From the NCBI GenBank assembly GCA_965279295.1, contig CBDIHQ010000015.1: DNA of 64,000 bases; one strand, given 5' to 3'. Origin of the DNA: Aquabacter sp965279295. Its GTDB lineage: Bacteria; Pseudomonadota; Alphaproteobacteria; Rhizobiales; Xanthobacteraceae. Below are positions 33,480 through 41,032 of this stretch, in pieces (position 1 is the first letter of the stretch; each line of letters begins with the position of its first letter). The notes beneath the pieces were generated by a model. It was not told the origin of the DNA. It worked only from the letters and a program-made list of their open reading frames with translations, and ran no database searches. A program made the position numbers and the translations under genes.

Positions 33480-33704
33480 TTGGCGCGCTTCAAGTTGACG
33501 ACCATTGGCATAACCGCAGCCCTCCTCGTGGGAGGCTGCGGCGCCGAGACCAAGGAAGCTTTCCTAAAAAGGCTGGAGGCGGAGTGCAGAAGGGAATTCC
33601 CGAACCGGAACGACCTCTTCATGGACTGCCAGATCAAGGGCGTAGCCCGTGAGACGCTTGCACGCTCAGGAAGCGCGGACGCTGCCTATCAAAGGGCCCG
33701 CTGA
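33480..33704 (+). CDS. Small lipoprotein on the opposite strand inside the tail operon (moron)
   Basis: From a TTG at 33480 with GGGGGAG six bases upstream, the 74-residue protein reads MARFKLTTIGITAALLVGGC, a basic n-region, hydrophobic core and lipobox LVGGC, then about 54 polar residues with two more Cys. An ATG at 33432 in frame would give a longer, non-signal start. It is the only plus-strand gene in 28 kb of minus-strand late genes. Small phage lipoproteins in such positions often block superinfection (T5 Llp, TP-J34 Ltp); the role here is inference. Confidence 0.65.
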   Translation: MARFKLTTIGITAALLVGGCGAETKEAFLKRLEAECRREFPNRNDLFMDCQIKGVARETLARSGSADAAYQRAR

Positions 33705-33707
33705 CCC

Positions 33708-35177
33708 TCAGTCCTCGTAATATTCCAGCCGGTCCAGCAGGATGTGGGCGTTGGTGAGCGGGTCTCGGTTCGCCTCCGCCTGAAACGGCAGCATCACGTC
33801 CTGGTTCTTCCCGCCAGCGTTGGGCGCGCCGTCGGTGCGGGTGAGCCGGGGCAGGGCGAAGATGGTCGCCTGACTGGCTTTCACCACCGCGCAGGCAGCG
33901 TTGGTGGGCGTGCCGGCGAGATAGGCTTGATACTGCGAGGCGGACCCGAAATAGGTGTCCATCTGCACCGTGACCTCGCAATCCCCGAGGTTGATGTCCA
34001 CCGGCCCGAACTTCCCGTCGTCGCGCAGCGCATCCTTGTTGCGGCCGTTGTTGTTGACCGTGATCTGGATCGCCTTGAGGAAGTTCGGCCCTGCCGCAGG
34101 CGCGCCGTTCTCGCTGACGCGGCCGACATTGACCGACGCGGCCATGATCGGGTTGGTGGTCGCCAGATCAGGGACCGTGTCGAGGGATGTGGTGCTAATC
34201 GCCCCGCCCACCCCCATGAATGTGTAATTGGCGGTGACCTTCTCCCCGGTGGAGATTCCGAACACGCCCTGGTTCGCCACCATGCCCCACTGGCTGACGT
34301 AGGAGGGGACGGTCTGCCCCATGAAGCCGCGCTCGATCGCGCCATACTTCTTCGTCACCCCGTTCTTGATCTGATCGCCGAAGAAGACGCGGAGGGTCTT
34401 GCCCGTGCCGGCATCACCGGCCCAGGACCCCGGCAGGTTGTCGAGGGTGATCTTGTTGGCGACCACCGCCGCGACGCGCACGAAGCGGTTGTTCGCCTCG
34501 GTGGCGAAGCGGAAGGCGGCGCCGGTGCCGCCGGGCTTCAGCCACATGCCGGGCACGATCCCGAGCGTCGTGAAATCGAGCACGGTCGATGTGATGCCGT
34601 CAGCCACCGCAACCAGGTCGCCGGAGGCTCCCTGGAAGCCCACCACCTTCAGGCGGGCGGCGGCGGCGGGGATGGCATCATCCGTGAGGAGGCCTGCGCC
34701 GACCGCCGGGACCGTGGCCGAGCCGGTGGTGATCCGGAACAGCCCGTTGTTGCCGGCGGTGCCGAAACCGGTGGTGCGCACCAGGTGGCCCAGGACGAAG
34801 GCGGCTCCCGTCAGAACCGTGATGACGCCCGTCGAAGCCGTGATGCCGGTGATGACGGAATCGGCCACCCCGTCATTGTCGCGGACGGGCGTGTTCGCCC
34901 AGGAATTGGCCAAGAGCGAGGCGAGCATGCTGGAGCTCGGGCTCAGGTCAACCGGGAACGACCATTCCGTGTTGATGCCGCCGTTGTTCTCCTCGCCGAC
35001 CTTGATCGCATCGGGGCGCATGCGGTCATCGCGCAGCTCCTCCGAGGAGGTGAACGTGGGCTTGAACACCAGGGATTCCCCGGTGATGCGCACGATGCGC
35101 ATGCGAGGGGTGGTGGGGATCACCTGTGGGTCGGTCTGATCGACCCATGACATGCGAAGGCGATTGCTCTCAGTCAT
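33708..35177 (-). CDS. Major tail tube protein
   Basis: The 489-residue protein starts MTESNRLRMSWVDQTDPQVI and has the tube-protein pattern (RITGESLVFKPTFTSSEELR, GINTEWSFPVDLS, IERGFMGQTVPSYVSQWGMVANQGVF, VNVGRVSENG). It is well over the 250 residues usual for a tube protein; the middle (about 90-250) looks like an inserted Ig-like or repeat domain that would decorate the outside of the tail. It follows the connector genes and precedes the chaperones. Confidence 0.8.
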   Translation of the reverse strand: MTESNRLRMSWVDQTDPQVIPTTPRMRIVRITGESLVFKPTFTSSEELRDDRMRPDAIKVGEENNGGINTEWSFPVDLSPSSSMLASLLANSWANTPVRDNDGVADSVITGITASTGVITVLTGAAFVLGHLVRTTGFGTAGNNGLFRITTGSATVPAVGAGLLTDDAIPAAAARLKVVGFQGASGDLVAVADGITSTVLDFTTLGIVPGMWLKPGGTGAAFRFATEANNRFVRVAAVVANKITLDNLPGSWAGDAGTGKTLRVFFGDQIKNGVTKKYGAIERGFMGQTVPSYVSQWGMVANQGVFGISTGEKVTANYTFMGVGGAISTTSLDTVPDLATTNPIMAASVNVGRVSENGAPAAGPNFLKAIQITVNNNGRNKDALRDDGKFGPVDINLGDCEVTVQMDTYFGSASQYQAYLAGTPTNAACAVVKASQATIFALPRLTRTDGAPNAGGKNQDVMLPFQAEANRDPLTNAHILLDRLEYYED

Positions 35178-35211
35178 GAGAGGGCTCCATCAGAACGAGG
35201 CCGGGTGGCCG

Positions 35212-35240
35212 GAAAAAGAAAAGGCCCGCCGAAGCGGGCC
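35212..35240 (-). terminator. Intrinsic terminator-like hairpin before the tail tube gene
   Basis: Minus-strand GGCCCGCTTCGGCGGGCC followed by TTTTCTTTTTCC, located 35 bases before the tube start and after the small gene at 35261-35488. Confidence 0.72.
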
Positions 35241-35260
35241 CAGGTGGGGGAAGTCAGGGT

Positions 35261-35488
35261 TCAGGCGGGGCGTTTGGTGCGGGGAGGCGGCTCAGGGACC
35301 GCCTGCGGCAGGGTCTCCACCGGCTCCGGCGCGGGCTCGGCAACGGCGGCCACCTCCGGCGCAATGAAGCCGCGGTCGCGGAGGCCTTCGCGATCGAATG
35401 GCGTCAGATCATCCGTGTCGAGCACGGGCGCACCCACCGCGAACCGCTGCGTGTGGGAATTGAACGGCTTGGCGACGACGTATTTCAT
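35261..35488 (-). CDS. Small hypothetical connector-region protein
   Basis: The 75-residue protein MKYVVAKPFNSHTQRFAVGA has a short folded N-terminus (with DTDDLTPFDREGLRDRGFI) and a Pro/Glu-rich tail ending PPPRTKRPA. The start at 35488 is preferred over the longer frame because of the family-like start. Proteins of this kind occur next to tail-tube genes in many siphophages; function unknown. Confidence 0.6.
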   Translation of the reverse strand: MKYVVAKPFNSHTQRFAVGAPVLDTDDLTPFDREGLRDRGFIAPEVAAVAEPAPEPVETLPQAVPEPPPRTKRPA

Positions 35489-35514
35489 GACTTCGGTCCT
35501 CTTTTCTCGCGCGC

Positions 35515-35928
35515 TCACTCGTCGCGCTTCCATTCGATGCTCACGCTCAGTCGGGCATAGCTGCCGTCGGTTTCGACCGCATCGCCCATGCCGACCGAGG
35601 CTTGGCGGAATTCAATTCCCTCAATGGGCTGGGACAGGAACAGCTTCGTCAGCTGCCATGCGTGCCGGCGGCCGACCCGGGTTCCGTCCCAGGCTGGCAT
35701 CATGATGTGCAGCCAGAGGGCACCTTCCTCGCGCCAGAGGTTGCCCTCGGAGCTGCCGCCGCCGATCGACGCGAGATCGAAGACGCGCCCAAACATCTCC
35801 ACCAGGACAAAGGTTTCACCGTTGGTGGACGACGCCGGCTTTTCGTTCTCGAACACGAGCGGGCTGACGTTCCAGACGGACTTGAGGAAGTCCTCGACCG
35901 GCTCGAAGGCATCGGGGGAAGCCATCAC
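35515..35928 (-). CDS. Tail terminator/completion protein candidate (DUF4128-like)
   Basis: The 137-residue protein has the alternating beta pattern of phage tail terminators (VEDFLKSVWNVSPLVFENE, ETFVLVEMFGRVF, LWLHIMMPAWDGTRVG, YARLSVSIEWKRDE). It follows the gp10-like gene with an ATGA overlap and precedes tube protein, the position of the tail terminator in HK97-type phages. Confidence 0.62.
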   Translation of the reverse strand: MMASPDAFEPVEDFLKSVWNVSPLVFENEKPASSTNGETFVLVEMFGRVFDLASIGGGSSEGNLWREEGALWLHIMMPAWDGTRVGRRHAWQLTKLFLSQPIEGIEFRQASVGMGDAVETDGSYARLSVSIEWKRDE

Positions 35929-36599
35929 AAACCCTTCATGCTCATGACGATGGCGGGATAGGTCATCCGCGCGCCGGCACGGGTGTCCTTCTTCAGATCC
36001 CGGCGGGCGTGCTTGCGGAAGCCGCGCCGGAAGACGCCCTTGAGCACGTAGCCGTTGGGAATCTCGACCTGACGCACACCGACCTGGAGCGGCCCCTTGT
36101 TGCCGCCGAACCGGGTCGCGACCTCCATCGCCGTGTCGTAAATGATGAACCGGGGCACGCTCATTTGCATGTGCCCCATCTCGATCTTGCGCGCATACGG
36201 CACCGTGGCGAGGAGCATGACCTCCTCATCGGCGGCGATCGGCGCGCCCGTGGCGATGATCTGACCACCGATCATCACGACCTGGGAATCCACATAATCA
36301 CCGGAGAGCCGGGGGCTCCGCTTGGCGAGATATTGGCGCGCAAAGGCAAGGATGGGTTCCCAATATGAGAACACATAAAGGATCGGACCCGGCGCGCTGA
36401 CGCTCTCCTCGGCCGCGCCGCGGACGCCGTTGACGTAGGTCTCATAGATGCCGGACGCCTCACCCCTGCGGATGAAGCCGTCACGCTCGGTCTTCGCGAA
36501 CCGTGCGAGCTCTGGCCCGATCGCCTTAGGCTCCAGGCCCGCCGTGGCGAGCTGAATGTCCTTCGCGAAGGTCATGAACTTGCTGGGGCGCTTCGCCAT
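35925..36599 (-). CDS. HK97 gp10-like neck/minor tail protein
   Basis: The 224-residue protein starts MAKRPSKFMTFAKDIQLATA; helices in the first half and a basic C-terminus (RRGFRKHARRDLKKDTRAGARM) resemble HK97 gp10-type neck proteins but it is longer than the usual 130-150 residues. Start and stop overlap neighbours by ATGA. A capsid-tail joining role is inferred from place. Confidence 0.6.
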   Translation of the reverse strand: MAKRPSKFMTFAKDIQLATAGLEPKAIGPELARFAKTERDGFIRRGEASGIYETYVNGVRGAAEESVSAPGPILYVFSYWEPILAFARQYLAKRSPRLSGDYVDSQVVMIGGQIIATGAPIAADEEVMLLATVPYARKIEMGHMQMSVPRFIIYDTAMEVATRFGGNKGPLQVGVRQVEIPNGYVLKGVFRRGFRKHARRDLKKDTRAGARMTYPAIVMSMKGL

Positions 36600-36841
36600 C
36601 AGAACGAGGCCTCTTTGGCAGACGCTGCGTCCAACGCGGGTGCCCGCCGGATCTCGCCGAAGTAGAGCGCGAGGCGCCAGTACGGCCAGCGGCTGGCGCC
36701 CTTGCGGTAGAACTCGAAGGCCTGACCCGCGCGGGTCCGCCAGAAGACGTGAACCCGACCGCTGCGGTTGCGCATCGTGTGAACCGAGCAGCCACAAGCC
36801 GCCGCTGCGAGGGCGGCGAGAGCACAATTGGCGGGGAACAT
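36599..36841 (-). CDS. Small protein with signal-like N-terminus in the connector operon
   Basis: The 80-residue protein begins MFPANCALAALAAAACGCSV, which looks like a hydrophobic core with a weak lipobox, and continues with a basic aromatic-rich part (RVHVFWRTRAGQAFEFYRKG). Both ends overlap neighbouring genes by ATGA, which supports its reality. No positive n-region is present, so export is doubtful. Family unknown. Confidence 0.5.
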   Translation of the reverse strand: MFPANCALAALAAAACGCSVHTMRNRSGRVHVFWRTRAGQAFEFYRKGASRWPYWRLALYFGEIRRAPALDAASAKEASF

Positions 36842-37494
36842 CAGCCGCCCGCCACGGTCTCGTAGGCGAGCAGCACACCGGCGAACCGGTGGGTGCTGTC
36901 GTCGAGCGAGCGCATGGTGAGCTGATCACCCCGAACCACAACGCGGTCGGTCTGGTTGAGCGGCGGAGACCACCCTGCAGCCTCGACGTCGGCCGCCAGC
37001 AGCAGGATCTGCCGATCGCCCTGGCGCATGCCGGCGACCAACTCCTTCGGCTTGTAGCCGGTGACGTGCGCCCGGACGCTGGCGTTGAGCTGCGGCGTTC
37101 CCAGCCGGCGGATCACCACCATCTCGCCTTCGGCGTCGATATAGCTGGCGTAGAGATCGAGGCTCTCGGCGCCGATCACCTCGAAGGTGATGCTGGCGTC
37201 CTTGCGCTGGGGGAGCCCGACCGCGCGAACTGTGAAGCGGAAGCCATCGATCTCGACCTGGTGCGACCGCCTGATCGCCCGGGAGAACGGATCATCGCGC
37301 AGCGTCAGCAAACCCGACGGCACGTTGACGTGGAAGTCGCCGATGGCAATGCGGAACGACGGGCGCTCCTCATAACCCGCCCAAATGGCGGGGCTCATGG
37401 GCATGAAGCCACCACGCGGGACGCCGGGCGTGGTGGGAAGGGGCGCGCGCTGGAAGAATGTCACCAGCCGATCGAGCTTGCCCGCGGCGACCAT
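36841..37494 (-). CDS. Head-tail adaptor protein
   Basis: The 217-residue protein starts GKLDRLVTFFQRAPLPTTPG, like the head-closure family (gp16/SPP1, PF05521), with IWAGYEERPSFRIAIG and beta-rich continuation (QVEIDGFRFTVRAVGLPQR). It carries an additional C-terminal half (about 115-217, TGYKPKELVAGMRQGDRQILL, DRVVVRGDQLTMRSLD) not usual for the family. It would close the capsid after packaging. Confidence 0.65.
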   Translation of the reverse strand: MVAAGKLDRLVTFFQRAPLPTTPGVPRGGFMPMSPAIWAGYEERPSFRIAIGDFHVNVPSGLLTLRDDPFSRAIRRSHQVEIDGFRFTVRAVGLPQRKDASITFEVIGAESLDLYASYIDAEGEMVVIRRLGTPQLNASVRAHVTGYKPKELVAGMRQGDRQILLLAADVEAAGWSPPLNQTDRVVVRGDQLTMRSLDDSTHRFAGVLLAYETVAGG

Positions 37495-38138
37495 CAGGAA
37501 TGGTCCTTTGCGAACTTGTACCGGCCGGCGAGGGCCTTCAGGCCATAGAGCGCCTCCGGTCGAACGGCGTCCACCGAGGCGCTCCGGTTCTCATAGAACT
37601 CGGTCACCAGCAGCTTGATCGCTTGCTTCAGCGGCGCAGGCACGAGGGCCGGCGTTGCGTGCCCAGCCTTGAAGGTGACGCGATAGGCGAGGGGAGATCC
37701 GACGCCGGTATAGGGCCAGCGTCCGGTGCCGACGCGGGAAATGGCGGCGTACTCACCATCGGGCGATGTGACCGCGAACAGGGACGGCGCCACCTCAAGA
37801 TAGCTGCCGTCAGGCTGAAGCCATTCGAATGAGATGACCCCGCCGAAGGGCCGTGCGGGCAGCTCGAAGCGCCGGAATGAGCTGGAGAGTGCATGGATGC
37901 AGACCGGCGACCATGACGGCACGTAATAGGAGAACGTCTCCTCCAGGAGGTGGTAGCCGTTCAGCCATCCACCCTGGCCGGAGAGAAAGTCGAAGGCGGT
38001 CTCGATATAACCCTGAAAGAGGCCGTCTTCGACGCCGTGGGAGACACGGGCCTGCTGCCGAGCGTCCGCCAGCGAAACCACCTCAAGCTTCTGCTTGATG
38101 GTCAGCGGATTGGAGGTTCGGCGCAGGTCCATGGTCAT
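37494..38138 (-). CDS. Head-tail connector (gp6-like/YqbG family)
   Basis: The 214-residue protein has the connector pattern of a helical N-terminus (EVVSLADARQQARVSHGVEDGLFQGYIETAFDFL), a central beta domain, and a C-terminal PAPLKQAIKLLVTEFYENR helix typical of HK97 gp6 family members. It should form the ring under the portal. Confidence 0.75.
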   Translation of the reverse strand: MTMDLRRTSNPLTIKQKLEVVSLADARQQARVSHGVEDGLFQGYIETAFDFLSGQGGWLNGYHLLEETFSYYVPSWSPVCIHALSSSFRRFELPARPFGGVISFEWLQPDGSYLEVAPSLFAVTSPDGEYAAISRVGTGRWPYTGVGSPLAYRVTFKAGHATPALVPAPLKQAIKLLVTEFYENRSASVDAVRPEALYGLKALAGRYKFAKDHS

Positions 38139-38302
38139 CCCTTGGTGGTGTAGCCGCCACGCGCAGGGCGCAGCGCCTTGTCCTCATAGGTGCCGGCGGA
38201 GCGAGGCTGGACGGCCTTCCCGGCGGCTGTGGCTACCTCAAACGGCGGGCTTCTCGCCGGCTCCGGCGGCTCGACGTTCGACTTCGGCTTGGATGAAGAC
38301 AT
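38135..38302 (-). CDS. 55-residue hypothetical protein
   Basis: The frame starts MSSSKPKSNVEPPEPARSPP and ends RPARGGYTTKG. It has AAGGAG seven bases before the ATG and overlaps the connector start by ATGA, but it also overlaps the previous gene by 65 bases. Low complexity, no family. May be a small accessory protein. Confidence 0.45.
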   Translation of the reverse strand: MSSSKPKSNVEPPEPARSPPFEVATAAGKAVQPRSAGTYEDKALRPARGGYTTKG

Positions 38303-38642
38303 CAGCCTGCTCCTTGGTGGTGATGTCGACGCCACCCAACTCCTTCGCGAGCTTCACTCGCTGGAGGTGGTGCAGCTTCTCCCAGGCGTCGGGGATCGCG
38401 ACGATGGTGCCGTCGGGAGACTTCGGCTCGACGGCTGCTGGCTTGGGAGCTTTGAACTTGATTTCGTTGCCGTCCTGGTCGCAAGGGACGGCGAAACCCT
38501 TGTTGAAGGCGTCCAGGGCAGCGTCCGGCGGAAAGCCCGCCAGGTCGCCCACGTTCCAAGGGGTGAATGCTTGGGCCACGCGCATGAGAACCAGCTCGTA
38601 CTCCTTGTTGGCAAGCTTCTGAAAGGCTTCGATATTCGGCAT
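38238..38642 (-). CDS. Hypothetical head protein
   Basis: The 134-residue protein starts MPNIEAFQKLANKEYELVLM, with WNVGDLAGFPPDAALDAFNKG and a C-terminal helix. It lies just after the major capsid gene, where decoration or completion proteins are found. Family not recognised. Confidence 0.55.
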   Translation of the reverse strand: MPNIEAFQKLANKEYELVLMRVAQAFTPWNVGDLAGFPPDAALDAFNKGFAVPCDQDGNEIKFKAPKPAAVEPKSPDGTIVAIPDAWEKLHHLQRVKLAKELGGVDITTKEQADVFIQAEVERRAAGAGEKPAV

Positions 38643-38666
38643 CGGATTGTTCCTCGCTGGCGGTTT

Positions 38667-38688
38667 CCGCCCCGGCGAACCGGGGCGG
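38667..38688. other. Perfect hairpin between capsid and downstream gene
   Basis: CCGCCCCGG CGAA CCGGGGCGG is a perfect nine-bp stem with a stable tetraloop and no T-run on either strand. It lies 15 bases after the capsid stop on the minus strand. It could protect the 3' end of capsid mRNA or be an RNase III site. Confidence 0.5.
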
Positions 38689-38703
38689 ATGGTGACGTTC
38701 GGC

Positions 38704-40032
38704 TCAGAACTTGATGGCCGTGGCCTTCACGACGGCCTTCGCGTAGCGCAGGCCGAAGTCGTGTTCGCTCTCCGCCAGGATCGCGAACATGTTCTGCTGC
38801 CAGAGGTGCAGAAGGCCGGTTCCGTCGACGGCGCCCGTGGTGTTCAGGGTCGCCTGCTCGGACATCTTCATGATGACGCCCTCCTCCTCGCCGAAGAGGA
38901 CGTGCGTGAAGTCGACGAGCCCGATGGTCGTCTCGTTCGTGCCGGAGCCGCCGTTGGTGGGGATCTGGTTGGTCACCACAACCTGGATGCCTTTCCAAGT
39001 GACCTTGCCGGACAGGAACTCTTCGAGCGACGGGAACGCGAGGTCCCCGCTGCTGGTGCGGATGGTGGAGAGGTACATCACCGTCCGGTAGGAGAAGACC
39101 CAGCGCCACCGCGGGTTCAAATAGATGTTGGCGGTGGTGAGCTTCAGGATCATGGCCGAAGCCATGGTGTCCAACTCGGCGAGCGTCGGCGCCGTCGCGC
39201 TGGCGAAGGTCGGCGTGACGGTCTGGACGCCGGACTTGTTGAAAATGCCGGTCGGCGCGGCGCCGGAGCCCGTGCCGAGGTAGGCGTTGAGGTCCATGGT
39301 CAGGGCCAAGGCCGACCGCAGGTCGTCGCGGATGTAGCCCTCGATATTGCCCACGGTCCACTTCTTCGCCTCGTTCGTCAGCGGGACGATGGCGGCGAGC
39401 TTCTTCGCCTTCATGTCGATGCTGTCGAAGGTCGGGCTTGAGATGGGCTTCAGCCCGCCTTCGCCGAGATAGCTAGCGGTCGCTCCGGTGGCACCTCGCG
39501 GCGCCTTATATGCGCCGCTGATCAGCTGAACCTTGGTCGGGTTCGACGCGATGAAGGTGGATTCATTCCGCAACAGCGGAATGATGCCGCCATCCAGCGC
39601 CGTCGGAACAAGGATGCCACCGTCACCGCTGTTCAGCGTATTGACAGACTTCGCCTTCAGCTGATCGGCGAAGCGACCATAGCCCTCGTCTGCGAGAACC
39701 TTGAAGGGGTCGCCATTCTTGCCCGCCTTGATGATGGCGGCGGCGGTGAGCGACATCTTCTGGCCCAGGTCCATCTTCACCTCGGGCGCCGCCGGCACCG
39801 TCGGGGCGGGAGTGCCCGCCGGGGTGTTGGCGGGCTGAGAATGCTTCGCCTGGAAGGCCTCATCCTGCTCGGCCATTTCGAGCTGCTCTTCAGCCACCTT
39901 GATAGCTTCGAGCTGGGTCTTCATGGCGGCTCGGTCTTCCGGCGCGGCGCTGTCCGCCAAGGCTTTCGCCTTCAGCAGAGTGAGAGCTTCGACCAAGGAC
40001 TTAAGACGGGCGCGCAGTTCTGCGACGGTCAT
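38704..40032 (-). CDS. Major capsid protein, HK97 fold
   Basis: The 442-residue protein has a helical N-terminal delta/scaffold domain (1-95, LKSLVEALTLLKAKALAD, AMKTQLEAIKVAEEQLEMAE) that the protease should remove, then the HK97 core (ILVPTALDGGIIPLLRNEST, KKLAAIVPLTNEAKKW, YLGTGSGAAPTGIFN, PRWRWVFSYRTVMYLSTIRT, GIQVVVTNQIPTNGG). The preceding prohead protease gene agrees. Its own upstream terminator hairpin lies 17 bases before the start. Confidence 0.9.
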   Translation of the reverse strand: MTVAELRARLKSLVEALTLLKAKALADSAAPEDRAAMKTQLEAIKVAEEQLEMAEQDEAFQAKHSQPANTPAGTPAPTVPAAPEVKMDLGQKMSLTAAAIIKAGKNGDPFKVLADEGYGRFADQLKAKSVNTLNSGDGGILVPTALDGGIIPLLRNESTFIASNPTKVQLISGAYKAPRGATGATASYLGEGGLKPISSPTFDSIDMKAKKLAAIVPLTNEAKKWTVGNIEGYIRDDLRSALALTMDLNAYLGTGSGAAPTGIFNKSGVQTVTPTFASATAPTLAELDTMASAMILKLTTANIYLNPRWRWVFSYRTVMYLSTIRTSSGDLAFPSLEEFLSGKVTWKGIQVVVTNQIPTNGGSGTNETTIGLVDFTHVLFGEEEGVIMKMSEQATLNTTGAVDGTGLLHLWQQNMFAILAESEHDFGLRYAKAVVKATAIKF

Positions 40033-40048
40033 TTTGGGCGTCTTTCAT

Positions 40049-40074
40049 AAAAAAGGGCGCCCCGAAGGACGCCC
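40049..40074 (-). terminator. Intrinsic terminator-like hairpin before the capsid gene
   Basis: Minus-strand GGGCGTCCTTCGGGGCGCCC followed by TTTTTTATG. It stands between the protease stop and the capsid start. A promoter for capsid would be expected after it if termination is efficient; none is evident in the 17 bases left. Confidence 0.72.
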
Positions 40075-40122
40075 AAACCCAATCCCGGAAGCGCCGGGTC
40101 GCTATTCGGCTACGCGCCGATT

Positions 40123-41010
40123 TCAGATGCCCTTGGCGGCCAGCCGGCCTTCCAGGGCAGTAAATTCCTGCTCAAGCGCCTTGCGCTCGGTCTCTGCGGT
40201 TTCGGAAAGGGCGAGATCTTCCTGGCGCTTGCGCTCGATCGCCGCCGCGCCACCGTCGCCGGCCATGAAGCTGAGGAAGCGGCGGAACATGCCGGCCTCC
40301 TCGGTCGTCGGGGTGACGATGGTCGTGCGATCACCATTCGCCGTCTTCCAGGCAGCCTCGAACTCGCTGCGCGGGATGAGAAGACCGGTCTCCGAGTGCT
40401 TGGCCCAGGTGTCGAGGACGCTTTCCAGGATCTCGCGGGCCATGGTGTCGCCGCCGGCTGCGGCCTTGGCGAGCGCCGCCGGGTTCGCCGGCACGGCGCA
40501 GGGGCTGCACTCGACCAGTTCGCATTCCAGGATCTTGTAGCCAGGATAGTAATAGCCGGCGTCCTTACGATCCTCAGGCACCTCACGGCGCTCGATCGCC
40601 TTCGGGATGAAGCCGATGGAGCATGCGCGCAGGCTGCCGGCACCGAGGTGCACGGCGACGCGGTCGGCCATCTCGTCGCCCTTCACGAGGGTGAGCGTTC
40701 CCTCCATGCGCTTCGGGCGGCCGGTCAGGTTCTTAGCCACGTCCGACCAGGAGCCGATGGGCAGTTCCCAGGAGTTGTGCGCGAGCAGAGCCACCGGGTT
40801 CTTGATGAACTCATCGGTCGAAATGCCGTCCTGCATGACGATGTCGCGGTCTCGGTCCTCGACCTCGGCGCTCATCGTAAAGCGCGCCGTCCCCGCGTCT
40901 TTATTCCAGCTCGCAGGGGCCTTGGAGGCCTTCATGAGCACGTCGCCGGACTTCACATAGTCCTTGCGCTCGGTGAGGAATTCGTCCACCGAGATGAGAT
41001 TGTCAGGCAT
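40123..41010 (-). CDS. HK97-family prohead protease
   Basis: The 295-residue protein has the peptidase U35 (herpes-like serine protease) pattern: MSAEVEDRDRDIVMQDGIST, LLAHNSWELPIGSW (catalytic His in AHNS), SLRACSIGFIPKAIERRE (catalytic Ser in CSIGF), ILECELVECSPCAVPANP. A C-terminal helical tail follows. It matures the capsid by removing the delta domain. The ATG at 41010 (MPDNLISVDEF) is chosen over an upstream low-quality start. Confidence 0.88.
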   Translation of the reverse strand: MPDNLISVDEFLTERKDYVKSGDVLMKASKAPASWNKDAGTARFTMSAEVEDRDRDIVMQDGISTDEFIKNPVALLAHNSWELPIGSWSDVAKNLTGRPKRMEGTLTLVKGDEMADRVAVHLGAGSLRACSIGFIPKAIERREVPEDRKDAGYYYPGYKILECELVECSPCAVPANPAALAKAAAGGDTMAREILESVLDTWAKHSETGLLIPRSEFEAAWKTANGDRTTIVTPTTEEAGMFRRFLSFMAGDGGAAAIERKRQEDLALSETAETERKALEQEFTALEGRLAAKGI

Positions 41011-41032
41011 CGGGGTTCTCCAGGTGCAGCGG

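Noticed and set aside
33744..35150. Long plus-strand frame (468 codons) opposite the tail tube gene
   Set aside because: Antisense shadow; composition is the mirror of the tube gene and it lies across a terminator.
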